The translations under genes and the position numbers were made by a program. A DNA stretch of 32,181 bases. Origin: Novosphingobium sp. (GTDB lineage Bacteria > Pseudomonadota > Alphaproteobacteria > Sphingomonadales > Sphingomonadaceae). The stretch spans positions 1-32,181 of the forward strand of contig JABFRE010000271.1 in the NCBI GenBank assembly GCA_013141325.1, in the 5' to 3' direction. Within the stretch, counting starts at the first letter, position 1. Each line of letters opens with the position of its first letter. The notes beneath the pieces were generated by a model, which searched no databases, was not told the DNA's origin, and saw nothing but the letters and a program-made list of their open reading frames with translations. This document shows positions 9,682-18,277 of the stretch, piece after piece.

Positions 9682-11056
9682 GGAAGTGTTTGACGACGCG
9701 CAGGGCGATGAAGTTGAGCATCAGGGTTACCAGGAACAGCACCATTCCCAGCGCAAAGGCCGAGAGGGTGGCGGGGTGATCGAAACTGCCCTCACCAGTC
9801 AGCATGGCGACGATCTGGAACGTGACCGTGGTCATCGTTTCGAACGGATTGGCAGAGAGGCGCGCGGTAGCACCGGCGGCCATTACCACGATCATTGTTT
9901 CGCCGATCGCCCGGCTGACCGCCAGCATCACGCCCGCGACAATGCCGGGCAGGGCAGCCGGGATCAGCACCTTCTTGATCGTTTCCGACTTGGTCGCGCC
10001 CATCGCCAGGCTGCCGTCGCGCATCGCCTGCGGCACAGCGGCGATCGAATCGTCGGCCATCGAGGAGACGAAGGGGATGATCATGATCCCCATCACCAGA
10101 CCGGCCGCGAGCGCGCTTTCGCTCGATGCGCTGGAAATGCCGATCAGGTGCCCGAAATCGCGGATCACGGGGGCCACGGTCAATGCGGCGAAATAGCCGT
10201 AGACCACGGTCGGCACGCCGGCGAGGATTTCAAGCAGCGGCTTCATCCACTTGCGCAGCGTTGGCGTGGCGTATTGGGTGAGAAAGATCGCGCTCATCAG
10301 ACCCAGCGGGATCGCCACAATCATGGCGATGATCGCGCCGATGAAGATCGTTCCCCAGAACAGCGGCACCGCGCCGTAGTTGCTGCCCTGCGTGGTTGAC
10401 GGATCGGACATCGGATCCGGGCCCCAATGGGTGCCGAACAGGAAATCGCCGGGGCTGACGATCTGGAAGAACCGTGCGGTTTCGAACAGCAGCGATGCCA
10501 GGATGCCGAAGGTGGTCAGGATCGCGACCAGCGATGCCGCCAGCAGCCCGGCCATCACCGCACGCTCGACCCGGGTGCGGGCCGTGAAGCCCGGGCGCAG
10601 CCGCAGATAGGCAAAGCCGCCGCCCGCCAGACCCAGCGCCAGGGTCGCGACGATGCCGATCAGGTTGAACTGCCCCAGCGCCGCCCGGAAGGGTTCGACC
10701 AGCGCGGCGCTTTCGGGCTGGAACCCGGCCATCAACTGCCCGGAGGCGAGCGCCTGCGCTTCGGCAAGGATGGCGTCGCGCTTGATCCCGAAAGCGGGCA
10801 GGCTAGCCGCTGCGGGGTGGGCCATGACCCGCGTCAGAATCAAACCAGGGCTGATTGCCATCCAGGTGGCGGCGAACAGGGTTGCGGGAACAACCGTCCA
10901 CAGAGCGACGTACCAGGCATGATAGCCCGGCAGGGAATGGAGATCTGCTCCTGCGGCCCTCGCGTCCTTGCGCAAGGCCCAGGCCCGCGCACGCGCCGCC
11001 AACCAGCCGATCAGCCCCAGTGCCAGGGCTAGCAGGATCGGAATGGCTGGCGACAT
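9665..11056 (-). CDS. pstC: Phosphate ABC transporter permease PstC (with N-terminal extension)
   Basis: 463 aa; 'GAVPLFWGTIFIGAIIAMIVAIPLGLMSAIFLTQYA', 'LIPAALPGIVAGVMLAVSRAIGETMIVVMAAG'. Confidence 0.94.
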   Translation of the reverse strand: MSPAIPILLALALGLIGWLAARARAWALRKDARAAGADLHSLPGYHAWYVALWTVVPATLFAATWMAISPGLILTRVMAHPAAASLPAFGIKRDAILAEAQALASGQLMAGFQPESAALVEPFRAALGQFNLIGIVATLALGLAGGGFAYLRLRPGFTARTRVERAVMAGLLAASLVAILTTFGILASLLFETARFFQIVSPGDFLFGTHWGPDPMSDPSTTQGSNYGAVPLFWGTIFIGAIIAMIVAIPLGLMSAIFLTQYATPTLRKWMKPLLEILAGVPTVVYGYFAALTVAPVIRDFGHLIGISSASSESALAAGLVMGIMIIPFVSSMADDSIAAVPQAMRDGSLAMGATKSETIKKVLIPAALPGIVAGVMLAVSRAIGETMIVVMAAGATARLSANPFETMTTVTFQIVAMLTGEGSFDHPATLSAFALGMVLFLVTLMLNFIALRVVKHFREAYE

Positions 11057-11097
11057 CGTGTGCGCGGGTCCTTGTACAGCGGATTCGAAAGCTTAGC

Positions 11098-12141
11098 TTA
11101 CTTCAGTTCCGCCGGATCGAGCAGCGTGAATTCGCTGGCGATTTTGGCATTCTTCGCCTGAATGTCGGCGGGGGCGACCACCATGCCCTGCTTGGCCAGC
11201 AGACCGTCCTTGCCCCAGCTCTTGGCCCATTCGGCCACGAAGTCCTTCAGGCCTTTGATCGCGTCAAGGTGAGCGACCTTGACGTAGATGTAGAGCGGGC
11301 GGGCGCCGGGATAGCTGAAGTCGGAGATCGAGGCATAGGTCGGCGCAACACCGCTCATGGTCAGGCCAACCAGCTTGTCGGCGTTCTCTTCGAGGTAGGA
11401 GAAGCCGAACACGCCGACCGCCTTGGGATTGGCTTCCAGCTTCTGCACGATCAGGTTGTCGTTCTCACCCGAGTCGACATAGGCCCCGTCGCTACGCACT
11501 TCGCCGCAAATCGCGTCGTGCTTTTCCTTGTCGCTGTCCTTCAGTGCCTTCATTTCCGGGTTGGCGTCGCAGCCCTTGGCCAGAATCAGCTCCTTCAGCG
11601 CATCGCGCGTTCCCGAAGTGCTGGGCGGGCCATAAACCAGGATCGGCTCGGCCGGATAGGCCGGGTTGACGTCCTTCCAGGTCTTGGCGGTGTTGGGCTT
11701 GCCATAGGGATTGGCGGCCAGCGCCTTGTACACATCTGCGGGGGTGAGCTTCAGGCCCAGGCCGCCCTTGGCCTCAGCAAAGGCAACGCCGTCCAGTCCG
11801 ACCTGCACTTCGGCGATCTTGTCGACGCCATTCTTGGCGCAATCCTCATATTCGGACTTCTTCATCCGGCGCGAGGCGTTTTCGATATCGGGGTGGGATA
11901 CACCGACACCGCCGCAAAACAGCTTCATGCCGGCGCCGGTGCCGGTCGATTCGACGATGGGGGACTTGATCGCGCTGTTCGATTTGGCCAGCGAATCCGC
12001 CACGGCCTTGGCGAAAGGATAGACGGTCGACGATCCGACGGCGCGGATCTGGTCGCGCGAGCCGCTCTGCGCGCCGCCGCAGGCAGCAAGCATTGCAGTG
12101 GCCGAAACGGCGGCGCTAAGGGCAAAGAATTTCTTGGTCAT
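11098..12141 (-). CDS. pstS: Phosphate ABC transporter substrate-binding protein PstS (lipoprotein signal)
   Basis: Preferred start MTKKFFALSAAVSATAMLAACGG (lipobox LAAC). 'IRAVGSSTVYPFAKAVADSLAK', 'VESTGTGAGMKLFCGGVG', 'ENASRRMKKSEYEDCAKNGVDKIAEVQVGLDGVAFAEAKGG'. Confidence 0.95.
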   Translation of the reverse strand: MTKKFFALSAAVSATAMLAACGGAQSGSRDQIRAVGSSTVYPFAKAVADSLAKSNSAIKSPIVESTGTGAGMKLFCGGVGVSHPDIENASRRMKKSEYEDCAKNGVDKIAEVQVGLDGVAFAEAKGGLGLKLTPADVYKALAANPYGKPNTAKTWKDVNPAYPAEPILVYGPPSTSGTRDALKELILAKGCDANPEMKALKDSDKEKHDAICGEVRSDGAYVDSGENDNLIVQKLEANPKAVGVFGFSYLEENADKLVGLTMSGVAPTYASISDFSYPGARPLYIYVKVAHLDAIKGLKDFVAEWAKSWGKDGLLAKQGMVVAPADIQAKNAKIASEFTLLDPAELK

Positions 12142-12188
12142 GGCGAATCTCTCCGTACCGGTGATTGCCGCCGATCTGGTCAGGTTTG

Positions 12189-12206
12189 ATGACAGATTGA
12201 TGACAC
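12189..12206 (-). promoter_or_regulatory. Pho box upstream of pstS
   Basis: Minus strand GTGTCAT-CAAT-CTGTCAT fits the 7-4-7 Pho-box architecture (CTGTCAT-N4-CTGTCAT), 48 nt upstream of the preferred pstS start. Confidence 0.85.
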
Positions 12207-12245
12207 ACTCTGTCACGCCCCCGCCAATCCATGGTCACGAACGGT

Positions 12246-12263
12246 GTGTCATGGTGATGTCAG
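12246..12263 (+). promoter_or_regulatory. Candidate Pho box, distal copy, upstream of DUF2490-like gene
   Basis: Plus strand GTGTCAT-GGTG-ATGTCAG, two TGTCA cores 11 bp apart. Confidence 0.6.
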
Positions 12264-12277
12264 GCTATTGGCACAAA

Positions 12278-12295
12278 ACGTCATCGAAGTGTCAC
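12278..12295 (+). promoter_or_regulatory. Candidate Pho box, proximal copy, upstream of DUF2490-like gene
   Basis: Plus strand ACGTCAT-CGAA-GTGTCAC, two GTCA cores 11 bp apart, 50 nt upstream of ATG 12346. Confidence 0.65.
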
Positions 12296-12345
12296 AAAAC
12301 TGACCTAGTTCCCGCTGCAAATGTTCCCTCAAGGATAATCGTCCC

Positions 12346-13017
12346 ATGCGCATTTCGCTTCGCTGTCTCTTGATCGTCCCGGCCCTGGCGCTGGCTTCCC
12401 CGGCAGTGGCGGGCGAAGATACCCAGTATTGGCAGACATTGGGCCTCACCGTTGGGCTTGGCGGCGGTTTCCGGGTCTCGGACGAGATCGTCATTCGCAC
12501 GAGCGAAGCGAAGGGGCTCTACGAAATCGAGAATGCGCTGATGCTGGGCTACAAACCGAGCAAGCAGGTTACTATTGCGGCCGGTTATGTCCACGATCCG
12601 CTCTATTCGCATGGCGACTTCACCGTGATGGAGCACCGCCTGCGTCAGCAGGTCAGCGTTGACAATTTTGCGAAGCTGGGCGCGGTGAAGTTCAGCGCCC
12701 GGATGCGGATGGAAGAACGCTGGCGCGAAGGCGCGGTCGGCACCGGCTGGCGCCTGCGACCCTATCTCAAGGCCAGCGCACCACTGGTTGGCAAGCTCAC
12801 GCTGAATCTCACCCACGAAAGCTTCGTCAACCTCAACACCACGGGCTTCCAGAAGGTGTCGGGCTATGACCGGATGCGCAACGCGATTGCCGTGTCTGCC
12901 CCGCTCAGCAAACGGTTCAATGTCGACCTGGGGTATATGAACCAGCTCGGGATCGTCCGCGGCGGCCCGGACAACATGGACCATATCATGACGGTCGGGC
13001 TCAGCGCCAGCTTCTGA
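12346..13017 (+). CDS. DUF2490-like outer-membrane beta-barrel protein
   Basis: 223 aa; signal peptide 'MRISLRCLLIVPALALASPAVAG', alternating beta-strand pattern ('YEIENALMLGYKPSKQVTIAAGYVHDPLY', 'EHRLRQQVSVDNF', 'RMRMEERWREGAVGTGWRLRPYLKAS') and C-terminal Phe ('VGLSASF'). Confidence 0.75.
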   Translation: MRISLRCLLIVPALALASPAVAGEDTQYWQTLGLTVGLGGGFRVSDEIVIRTSEAKGLYEIENALMLGYKPSKQVTIAAGYVHDPLYSHGDFTVMEHRLRQQVSVDNFAKLGAVKFSARMRMEERWREGAVGTGWRLRPYLKASAPLVGKLTLNLTHESFVNLNTTGFQKVSGYDRMRNAIAVSAPLSKRFNVDLGYMNQLGIVRGGPDNMDHIMTVGLSASF

Positions 13018-13026
13018 TCGCGAATG

Positions 13027-14217
13027 TCACTCTGGCTCGTCAGTGCGACGGGGCAGGGTGACCGATACGCTGGTGCCTTCCCCTACTTCGCTGGCGATAT
13101 CGAGCTGACCGCCGTGCCGCTCGACAATGTGCTTGACGATCGCCAGGCCAAGTCCCGTGCCGCCCGAAGCGCGGCTGCGCCCAGGATCGGTGCGGTAAAA
13201 GCGCCGGGTGAGGTGCGGCAGATGTTCGGCTGCGATGCCCGGGCCCTTGTCAACGATCGAGAGCACCACGCGGCCCCGCTCGGCGTCGTGGAGGCCAACG
13301 CGCACTGGCTGGTCCGGCGCGCCGTATTTCAGGGCATTGTCGATAAGGTTGCGCAGCAATTGCTCAAGCTGCCCCGCGTCGCCGGCAATGCGTACGTCCG
13401 CCAGGCAATCGCCGAGTTCGACCCGTTCCTTCCCGCGCAGCGACGAAACCTCGCCCACCACCCGCGCGGCAAGACGGCCAAGGTCGATATCTTCGGACGG
13501 ACGGTCGTGCTTCTCTGCCTCGACGTGGCTGAGCGTCATCAGATCTTCGACCAGTGACAGCATCCGCTTGGCCTCGCGTTCGATGATTCCAAGAAACCGC
13601 TTGCTGGCCGCAGCATCCACCGCCGGGCCGCCGTCTTCCAGAGTTTCGACATAACCGATGATCGCGGCGAGCGGCGTGCGCAGCTCGTGGCTGGCATTGG
13701 CGACGAAATCGGTGTGCGCGCGCCCGACGTCGGATTCGGATGTCCGGTCGGTCAGTTCGATCAGCCAGCGATCCGCATCAATCCGGCGGCGCACCAACTG
13801 CCACAGGCTGCGCCCGCCGGTGAAGCCGGGAATGCTGACACTGGCGCCGTCTTCCATATCGAGCAGCCGCATCGCGTCGGGGTGGCGCAAGGCGATGCGG
13901 GCGTCCTGCCCGACGATGTGGCTGCCCAGCGCCGCGCGTGCGGCGCCATTGGCCATCACGATCCGCGCTTGATCGAGCAGCAGCACCGGCCCGCCCAACG
14001 CCTCGATCGTTTCACGCACCGCATCGCGCGAAGCTTCGGCAGCATCGACCTTCGGCGCCGCAATTTCGGGTTCCGGCACGGCCAGCCACAGCGAGCCCAG
14101 CCACAGTACCAGCACCGCCAGAACCAGCCAGGGATTGGCTCCGGCCAGCGCCATAGCAATAGCCGCCGCCAAAGCGAGCAGTCCGCTCGCCAGAGGAAAG
14201 GTACGCCAGCCGATCAT
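13027..14217 (-). CDS. phoR: Phosphate regulon sensor histidine kinase PhoR
   Basis: 396 aa; N-terminal TM segments, PAS-like region, HisKA 'FVANASHELRTPLAAIIGYVETLE', HATPase 'LLRNLIDNALKYG', 'VDKGPGIAAEHLPHLTRRFYRTDPGRSRASGGTGLGLAIVKHIVERHGG'. Confidence 0.93.
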   Translation of the reverse strand: MIGWRTFPLASGLLALAAAIAMALAGANPWLVLAVLVLWLGSLWLAVPEPEIAAPKVDAAEASRDAVRETIEALGGPVLLLDQARIVMANGAARAALGSHIVGQDARIALRHPDAMRLLDMEDGASVSIPGFTGGRSLWQLVRRRIDADRWLIELTDRTSESDVGRAHTDFVANASHELRTPLAAIIGYVETLEDGGPAVDAAASKRFLGIIEREAKRMLSLVEDLMTLSHVEAEKHDRPSEDIDLGRLAARVVGEVSSLRGKERVELGDCLADVRIAGDAGQLEQLLRNLIDNALKYGAPDQPVRVGLHDAERGRVVLSIVDKGPGIAAEHLPHLTRRFYRTDPGRSRASGGTGLGLAIVKHIVERHGGQLDIASEVGEGTSVSVTLPRRTDEPE

Positions 14218-14312
14218 AGGCGGCGCTTCTAGGGAAGCCGCTGCGATGTCACCAGCGGCAAATGCGGATTGATTGTGACGCCATGGTGACGATCTGCCGC
14301 AGCGATGGCGGC

Positions 14313-14387
14313 TGGTGACCCCTACGGGAATCGAACCCGTGTTTCAGCCGTGAGAGGGCCGCGTCCTGACCGCTAGACGAAGGGGCC
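14313..14387 (-). tRNA. tRNA-Glu (CTC), CCA encoded
   Basis: Minus strand GGCCCCTTCGTCTAGCGGTCAGGACGCGGCCCTCTCACGGCTGAAACACGGGTTCGATTCCCGTAGGGGTCACCA; anticodon loop CTCTCAC, T-loop GGTTCGATTCC. Confidence 0.96.
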
Positions 14388-14415
14388 GAAAGTGAAACTG
14401 CCCCGGCATTCCGGT

Positions 14416-14491
14416 TGGTGACCCCTACGGGAATCGAACCCGTGTTTCAGCCGTGAAAGGGCCGCGTCCTAGGCCTCTAGACGAAGGGGCC
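14416..14491 (-). tRNA. tRNA-Glu (TTC), CCA encoded
   Basis: Minus strand GGCCCCTTCGTCTAGAGGCCTAGGACGCGGCCCTTTCACGGCTGAAACACGGGTTCGATTCCCGTAGGGGTCACCA; anticodon loop CTTTCAC. Confidence 0.96.
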
Positions 14492-14568
14492 GCACCGGCT
14501 ATGCCGTGGGCAGGCCGCGCCTTTAGGCAAGCGTGCCGGAGGGGTCAAGTGCAAAGGGCAATATTGTT

Positions 14569-16356
14569 TCAATCGGCAAAGGCGGCATCTTCAAGGTGCA
14601 GTTCGGCTTGCGGGCGGCTGGCCCAATCGTCGATTTTGGCGCGGCCGGCCAGCCACAGGCGGCGGTGATGGGTGGCGTGGAGTAGCGTCTGGCCCATGCT
14701 GCTGGTGGCGGCGCGAAACGCGATCGCCTTGAAGCTGGCGCCATCGTCTCCGCGCACGATCAGGCGGACGTGATCGGTGCCCACGACATCGGCCTTGACC
14801 AGCCGCACCGGCCCCACGGCAATCCGCGGCCCGGGCCAGCCGACGCCAAAGGGTCCGGCGCTGTCCATCGCTTCGACCAGCGACGGTTTCAGCCCGCCCG
14901 GCGTCAGCGCCATGTCGAGCAGCAGCGCCTGATTGGCCTGGGCGGCCGAAACCGCATGACCCAGTTGTTGGTCAAGCCATTCGCCCAGCGCCTCCAGCTT
15001 GTCGGGAGCGACGGTCAGCCCCGCTGCCATGGCGTGCCCGCCGCCCGCCATCAGCAACCCGTGCTCGCGCGCGGCGATGATCGCGGCGCCGAGATCGACA
15101 CCGGAGATCGAGCGGCCCGAACCCTTGCCGTTGCCATGCTCATCAGCATCGAGGGCGATCACCACAGCCGGCTTGCCGGTCTTTTCCTTGATCCGACCGG
15201 CCACGATCCCGATCACGCCGGGGTGCCAGCCGCGCCCGGCGAGCGTCAGGACGGCGCGGTTGTGCTGGGCATCGATCTGCGCCTCCGCCGCTTCCTGCAC
15301 TTCGGCTTCGATGGCCCGGCGCTCCTCGTTGAGCTGAGACAGCTGGGCGGCGATCGCACGGGCTTCGTCGGGATCTTCTGTGGTCAGCAAGCGCACCCCC
15401 AGGGTGGATTCGCCAACCCGGCCCCCTGCGTTGATCCGCGGGCCGAGTGCGAAGCCAAGATCGCTGCAGGTCGGCGCACGGGTCAGGCGGCTGGCGTCGA
15501 TCAGCGCCGCCATGCCGATCCCTTCGCGCCGGGCCATGACCTTCAGCCCCTGGGCAACCAGCGCCCGGTTGAGTCCGTGGAGCGCCGCGACATCCGCCAC
15601 CGTGCCCAGCGCGACCAGATCGAGCAGGCTGAACAGATCGGGTTCGGGACACGTTTCAAAGAAGCCGCGTTGGCGCAGCGTGCGAACCGTGGCGATCGCC
15701 AGAAGGAACGCCACCCCGACTGCGGCGAGGTGCCCGTGGGCGGCGCCGGCGTCGCTTTCGTCGAGCCGGTTGGGATTGACCAGCGCGGCGGCGCGGGGCA
15801 GCTCGGCCGCGCATTTGTGGTGATCGACCACGATTACGTCGACCCCGGCCTGATGCGCCATGTCCAGCGCCTGATGGGCCATGGCCCCGCAATCGACCGT
15901 GACGATCAGGCTCGATCCCTGCTCGGCGAGCCGCACCAGGGCCTCGCCCGACGGGCCGTAACCCTCAAGCAGACGGTCGGGGATGTAATAGTCGGCTTCG
16001 TGCCCCAGCCCGCGCAGCAGGCGGATCAGCAACGCGGCGCTGGTTGCCCCGTCGACATCGTAATCGCCGTAGACGGTCAACCGTTCGCGGGTGAGCACGG
16101 CCTGGGCCAGCCGTTCGGCGGCGGCATCCATGTCGCGAAACAGGCTGGGGTCGGGGAGGAAGGCCCGAAGCGAGGGGTTGCGCTGGCGCTCGATGTCGTC
16201 CGGAGCCACCCCGCGCGCCAGCAACAGCTGGGTGACCAGATCGTGTTCCAGCGTCGCGCTGCCCGCGCCCAGGTCCATGTTGCCGCCGCGCCAGCGCCAC
16301 AGGCGCCCCGAAAGCGACCGCTCGAGGCCGAGAATGGATGTTTCCGTGGACGTCAT
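14569..16356 (-). CDS. recJ: Single-stranded-DNA-specific exonuclease RecJ
   Basis: 595 aa; 'LTVYGDYDVDGATSAALLIRLLRGLG', 'LIVTVDCGAMAHQALDMAHQAGVDVIVVDHHK', 'ALVNPNRLD', 'DLVALGTVADVAAL', 'GPRINAGGRVG', 'GGGHAMAAGLTV'. Confidence 0.97.
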   Translation of the reverse strand: MTSTETSILGLERSLSGRLWRWRGGNMDLGAGSATLEHDLVTQLLLARGVAPDDIERQRNPSLRAFLPDPSLFRDMDAAAERLAQAVLTRERLTVYGDYDVDGATSAALLIRLLRGLGHEADYYIPDRLLEGYGPSGEALVRLAEQGSSLIVTVDCGAMAHQALDMAHQAGVDVIVVDHHKCAAELPRAAALVNPNRLDESDAGAAHGHLAAVGVAFLLAIATVRTLRQRGFFETCPEPDLFSLLDLVALGTVADVAALHGLNRALVAQGLKVMARREGIGMAALIDASRLTRAPTCSDLGFALGPRINAGGRVGESTLGVRLLTTEDPDEARAIAAQLSQLNEERRAIEAEVQEAAEAQIDAQHNRAVLTLAGRGWHPGVIGIVAGRIKEKTGKPAVVIALDADEHGNGKGSGRSISGVDLGAAIIAAREHGLLMAGGGHAMAAGLTVAPDKLEALGEWLDQQLGHAVSAAQANQALLLDMALTPGGLKPSLVEAMDSAGPFGVGWPGPRIAVGPVRLVKADVVGTDHVRLIVRGDDGASFKAIAFRAATSSMGQTLLHATHHRRLWLAGRAKIDDWASRPQAELHLEDAAFAD

Positions 16357-16479
16357 CCGCTTGCGCTATCCGATCCGCACGAGGAGGAAAAGCTCTCGCA
16401 ATTTGATCTCGACAATTGACTTCGCTCGGCGAGGGGCGTTCGCTCGTGCCGGGAGCGCGACACCACGGAGTCCATTGCC

Positions 16480-17694
16480 ATGCGAGCCAAGCGAAATCTG
16501 GTCGTCTTTGCGTCACTTGCGGTCACTGCCGCGATCGCCTTGCCGGTTCTGGCCCAGCGCGGGCCGACGAGCGGGCCGGTTGCCCGTTACGATATGCGGG
16601 CCGGAACCGTTTCGGGAATGGCCGCGATGGGCGGCGGTATGGGCGGGGCCATGGGAATGATGCTGGGGCGCGGCGGCAGCCGTACCCAGCACGAGCTCTA
16701 CCTGCGGCTTGGCAGCGGGCGCGGGCCGGAAAAGGGCGCGCCCAAGGCCGATCATTTCATGCCGCCCAGTGCCAAACTGGGCAAGTCGGTAGCGCTGGTC
16801 ACCCCGCAGGACGAGCGGGTTCCTGAAGGTTTTCCCGAAGGGCGGCGTCCCAAGGGGCGCCTGCTGGTGTTCTGGGGCTGCGGCGAACATGCGCCCAAAG
16901 GTCAGCCGGTGGTGATCGACTTTGCCAAGCTGGCCGCCGGGCAGGCGCCCGCCGGGCTGTGGACATCGACCATCATCCGCGATTGGGGACCGACGAAAGC
17001 CAACAGCAAGACCTTCGGGCGCTGGCCGGCCGAGGATGGCAAGTTCGTCAAGGCGGACAGTTCGCTGCTTGGCGCCCACCGGATCGCCGGCAACTATGCG
17101 CCTGAGATCGGCTTCACCCTCAGCAAGGACTTCATGGGCGCGCTGACCAGCAGCACCGGATCGCTGCCCAGCGGCGCCACCCTGCTGCGCTGGAACGCGC
17201 TGAGCGACGCTACCGGCTATCTGGCCACGCTGATGGGCGGCAAGATGAGCGGCCAGGGCGAGATGGGCGACATGGTGATGTGGACCAGCAGCGCCAGCCG
17301 CCAGTTCGGCGGTGGTCTGACCGACTGGCTCAGCCCTGCACAGGTGGCGGGCCTGGTCAAGGACCGGACGCTGCTGGCGCCAGGTGTCACGACCTGCACG
17401 ATCCCTGCGGAAGTCCGCGCGGCTGCTCCCGATTTCCGGATGGGTACGCTGAGTGCATTCGGGCCTGAAGAAAGCTTCGCCTATCCGCCGCGTCCCGCCG
17501 ATCCAAAGGCGGCATGGAACCTGGAATGGACCGCGCGGGTCCGTCACCGTTCGATGACCAGCTGGATGGACATGGCCGGAATGGCCGGCATGGCCGGTCA
17601 GGATCCGAACCAGACGCCGCCCCCCAATGACAAGTGCAAGCCCAAGGGCGGCCTTGGCGGCTTGCTGGGCGGGATGGTCAAACCGGGCTGTTGA
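16480..17694 (+). CDS. Secreted/periplasmic uncharacterised protein with Met/Gly-rich segments
   Basis: 404 aa; signal peptide 'MRAKRNLVVFASLAVTAAIALPVLAQ'; Met/Gly-rich 'GMAAMGGGMGGAMGMMLGRGG' and 'SWMDMAGMAGMAGQ'; terminal '...GMVKPGC'. Confidence 0.8.
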   Translation: MRAKRNLVVFASLAVTAAIALPVLAQRGPTSGPVARYDMRAGTVSGMAAMGGGMGGAMGMMLGRGGSRTQHELYLRLGSGRGPEKGAPKADHFMPPSAKLGKSVALVTPQDERVPEGFPEGRRPKGRLLVFWGCGEHAPKGQPVVIDFAKLAAGQAPAGLWTSTIIRDWGPTKANSKTFGRWPAEDGKFVKADSSLLGAHRIAGNYAPEIGFTLSKDFMGALTSSTGSLPSGATLLRWNALSDATGYLATLMGGKMSGQGEMGDMVMWTSSASRQFGGGLTDWLSPAQVAGLVKDRTLLAPGVTTCTIPAEVRAAAPDFRMGTLSAFGPEESFAYPPRPADPKAAWNLEWTARVRHRSMTSWMDMAGMAGMAGQDPNQTPPPNDKCKPKGGLGGLLGGMVKPGC

Positions 17695-17698
17695 GCCG

Positions 17699-18172
17699 AT
17701 GCTGGCAATCGTCTGGCACAGCCGGACCGGCGCCGCGCAGGCCATGGCCCGCGCGGCGCAGTCGGGCGCGGGCGCTGCGGCTGAACTGGTCGCGGCCGAT
17801 TGCGTGACCGCGGATCTGCTGCTGGCAGCGCAGGGCTATTTGTTCGTCTGTCCCGAAAATCTGGGGACGATGAGCGGCGCGATGAAAGAGATGTTCGATC
17901 GCTGCTATTACCCGCTGCTGGGCCGGATCGAAGGGCGGCCCTATGCGACACTGATCGCGGCCGGGTCCGACGGCCACGGTGCGCAGTCGCAGATAGACCG
18001 AATCGTGACCGGGTGGCGACTGCGCCGGGTGGCAGAGCCCTATATCGTCAATCTTGGCGCGCAGAGCCCCGCGGAAATTCTCACACCCAAAGTGGTTGGA
18101 GAAGCGGAATTGGCGCATTGCGGTTCGCTTGGCGCGGCCATGGCGGAAGGAATTGCGCTCGGCCTGTTCTGA
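17699..18172 (+). CDS. Flavodoxin-like / NAD(P)H-dependent FMN reductase-like protein
   Basis: 'MLAIVWHSRTGAAQAMARAAQSGA' (FMN P-loop-like), 'YLFVCPENLGTMSGAMKEMFDRCYYPLLGRIEGRPYATLIAAGSDG'. Start taken at ATG 17699, 2 nt after the upstream stop codon context, rather than the longer ORF. Confidence 0.8.
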   Translation: MLAIVWHSRTGAAQAMARAAQSGAGAAAELVAADCVTADLLLAAQGYLFVCPENLGTMSGAMKEMFDRCYYPLLGRIEGRPYATLIAAGSDGHGAQSQIDRIVTGWRLRRVAEPYIVNLGAQSPAEILTPKVVGEAELAHCGSLGAAMAEGIALGLF

Positions 18173-18277
18173 AGAATGATCCGTAACAGATCAATCCGGT
18201 ACGACAGGACTCGACTAACCCGTTGAATTGATGCCACAGACAATTGACCGGTTTGATGCGACTTCGGGGAGATAGTC

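Noticed and set aside
14770-16419. 549-aa plus-strand ORF
   Set aside because: Fully antisense to recJ; composition is typical of a spurious GC-rich antisense frame.
16410-16479. REP-like sequence (GACTTCGCTCGGCGAGG) upstream of the Met-rich protein gene
   Set aside because: Only partial resemblance to the 20.9-kb repeat and no convincing inverted partner.
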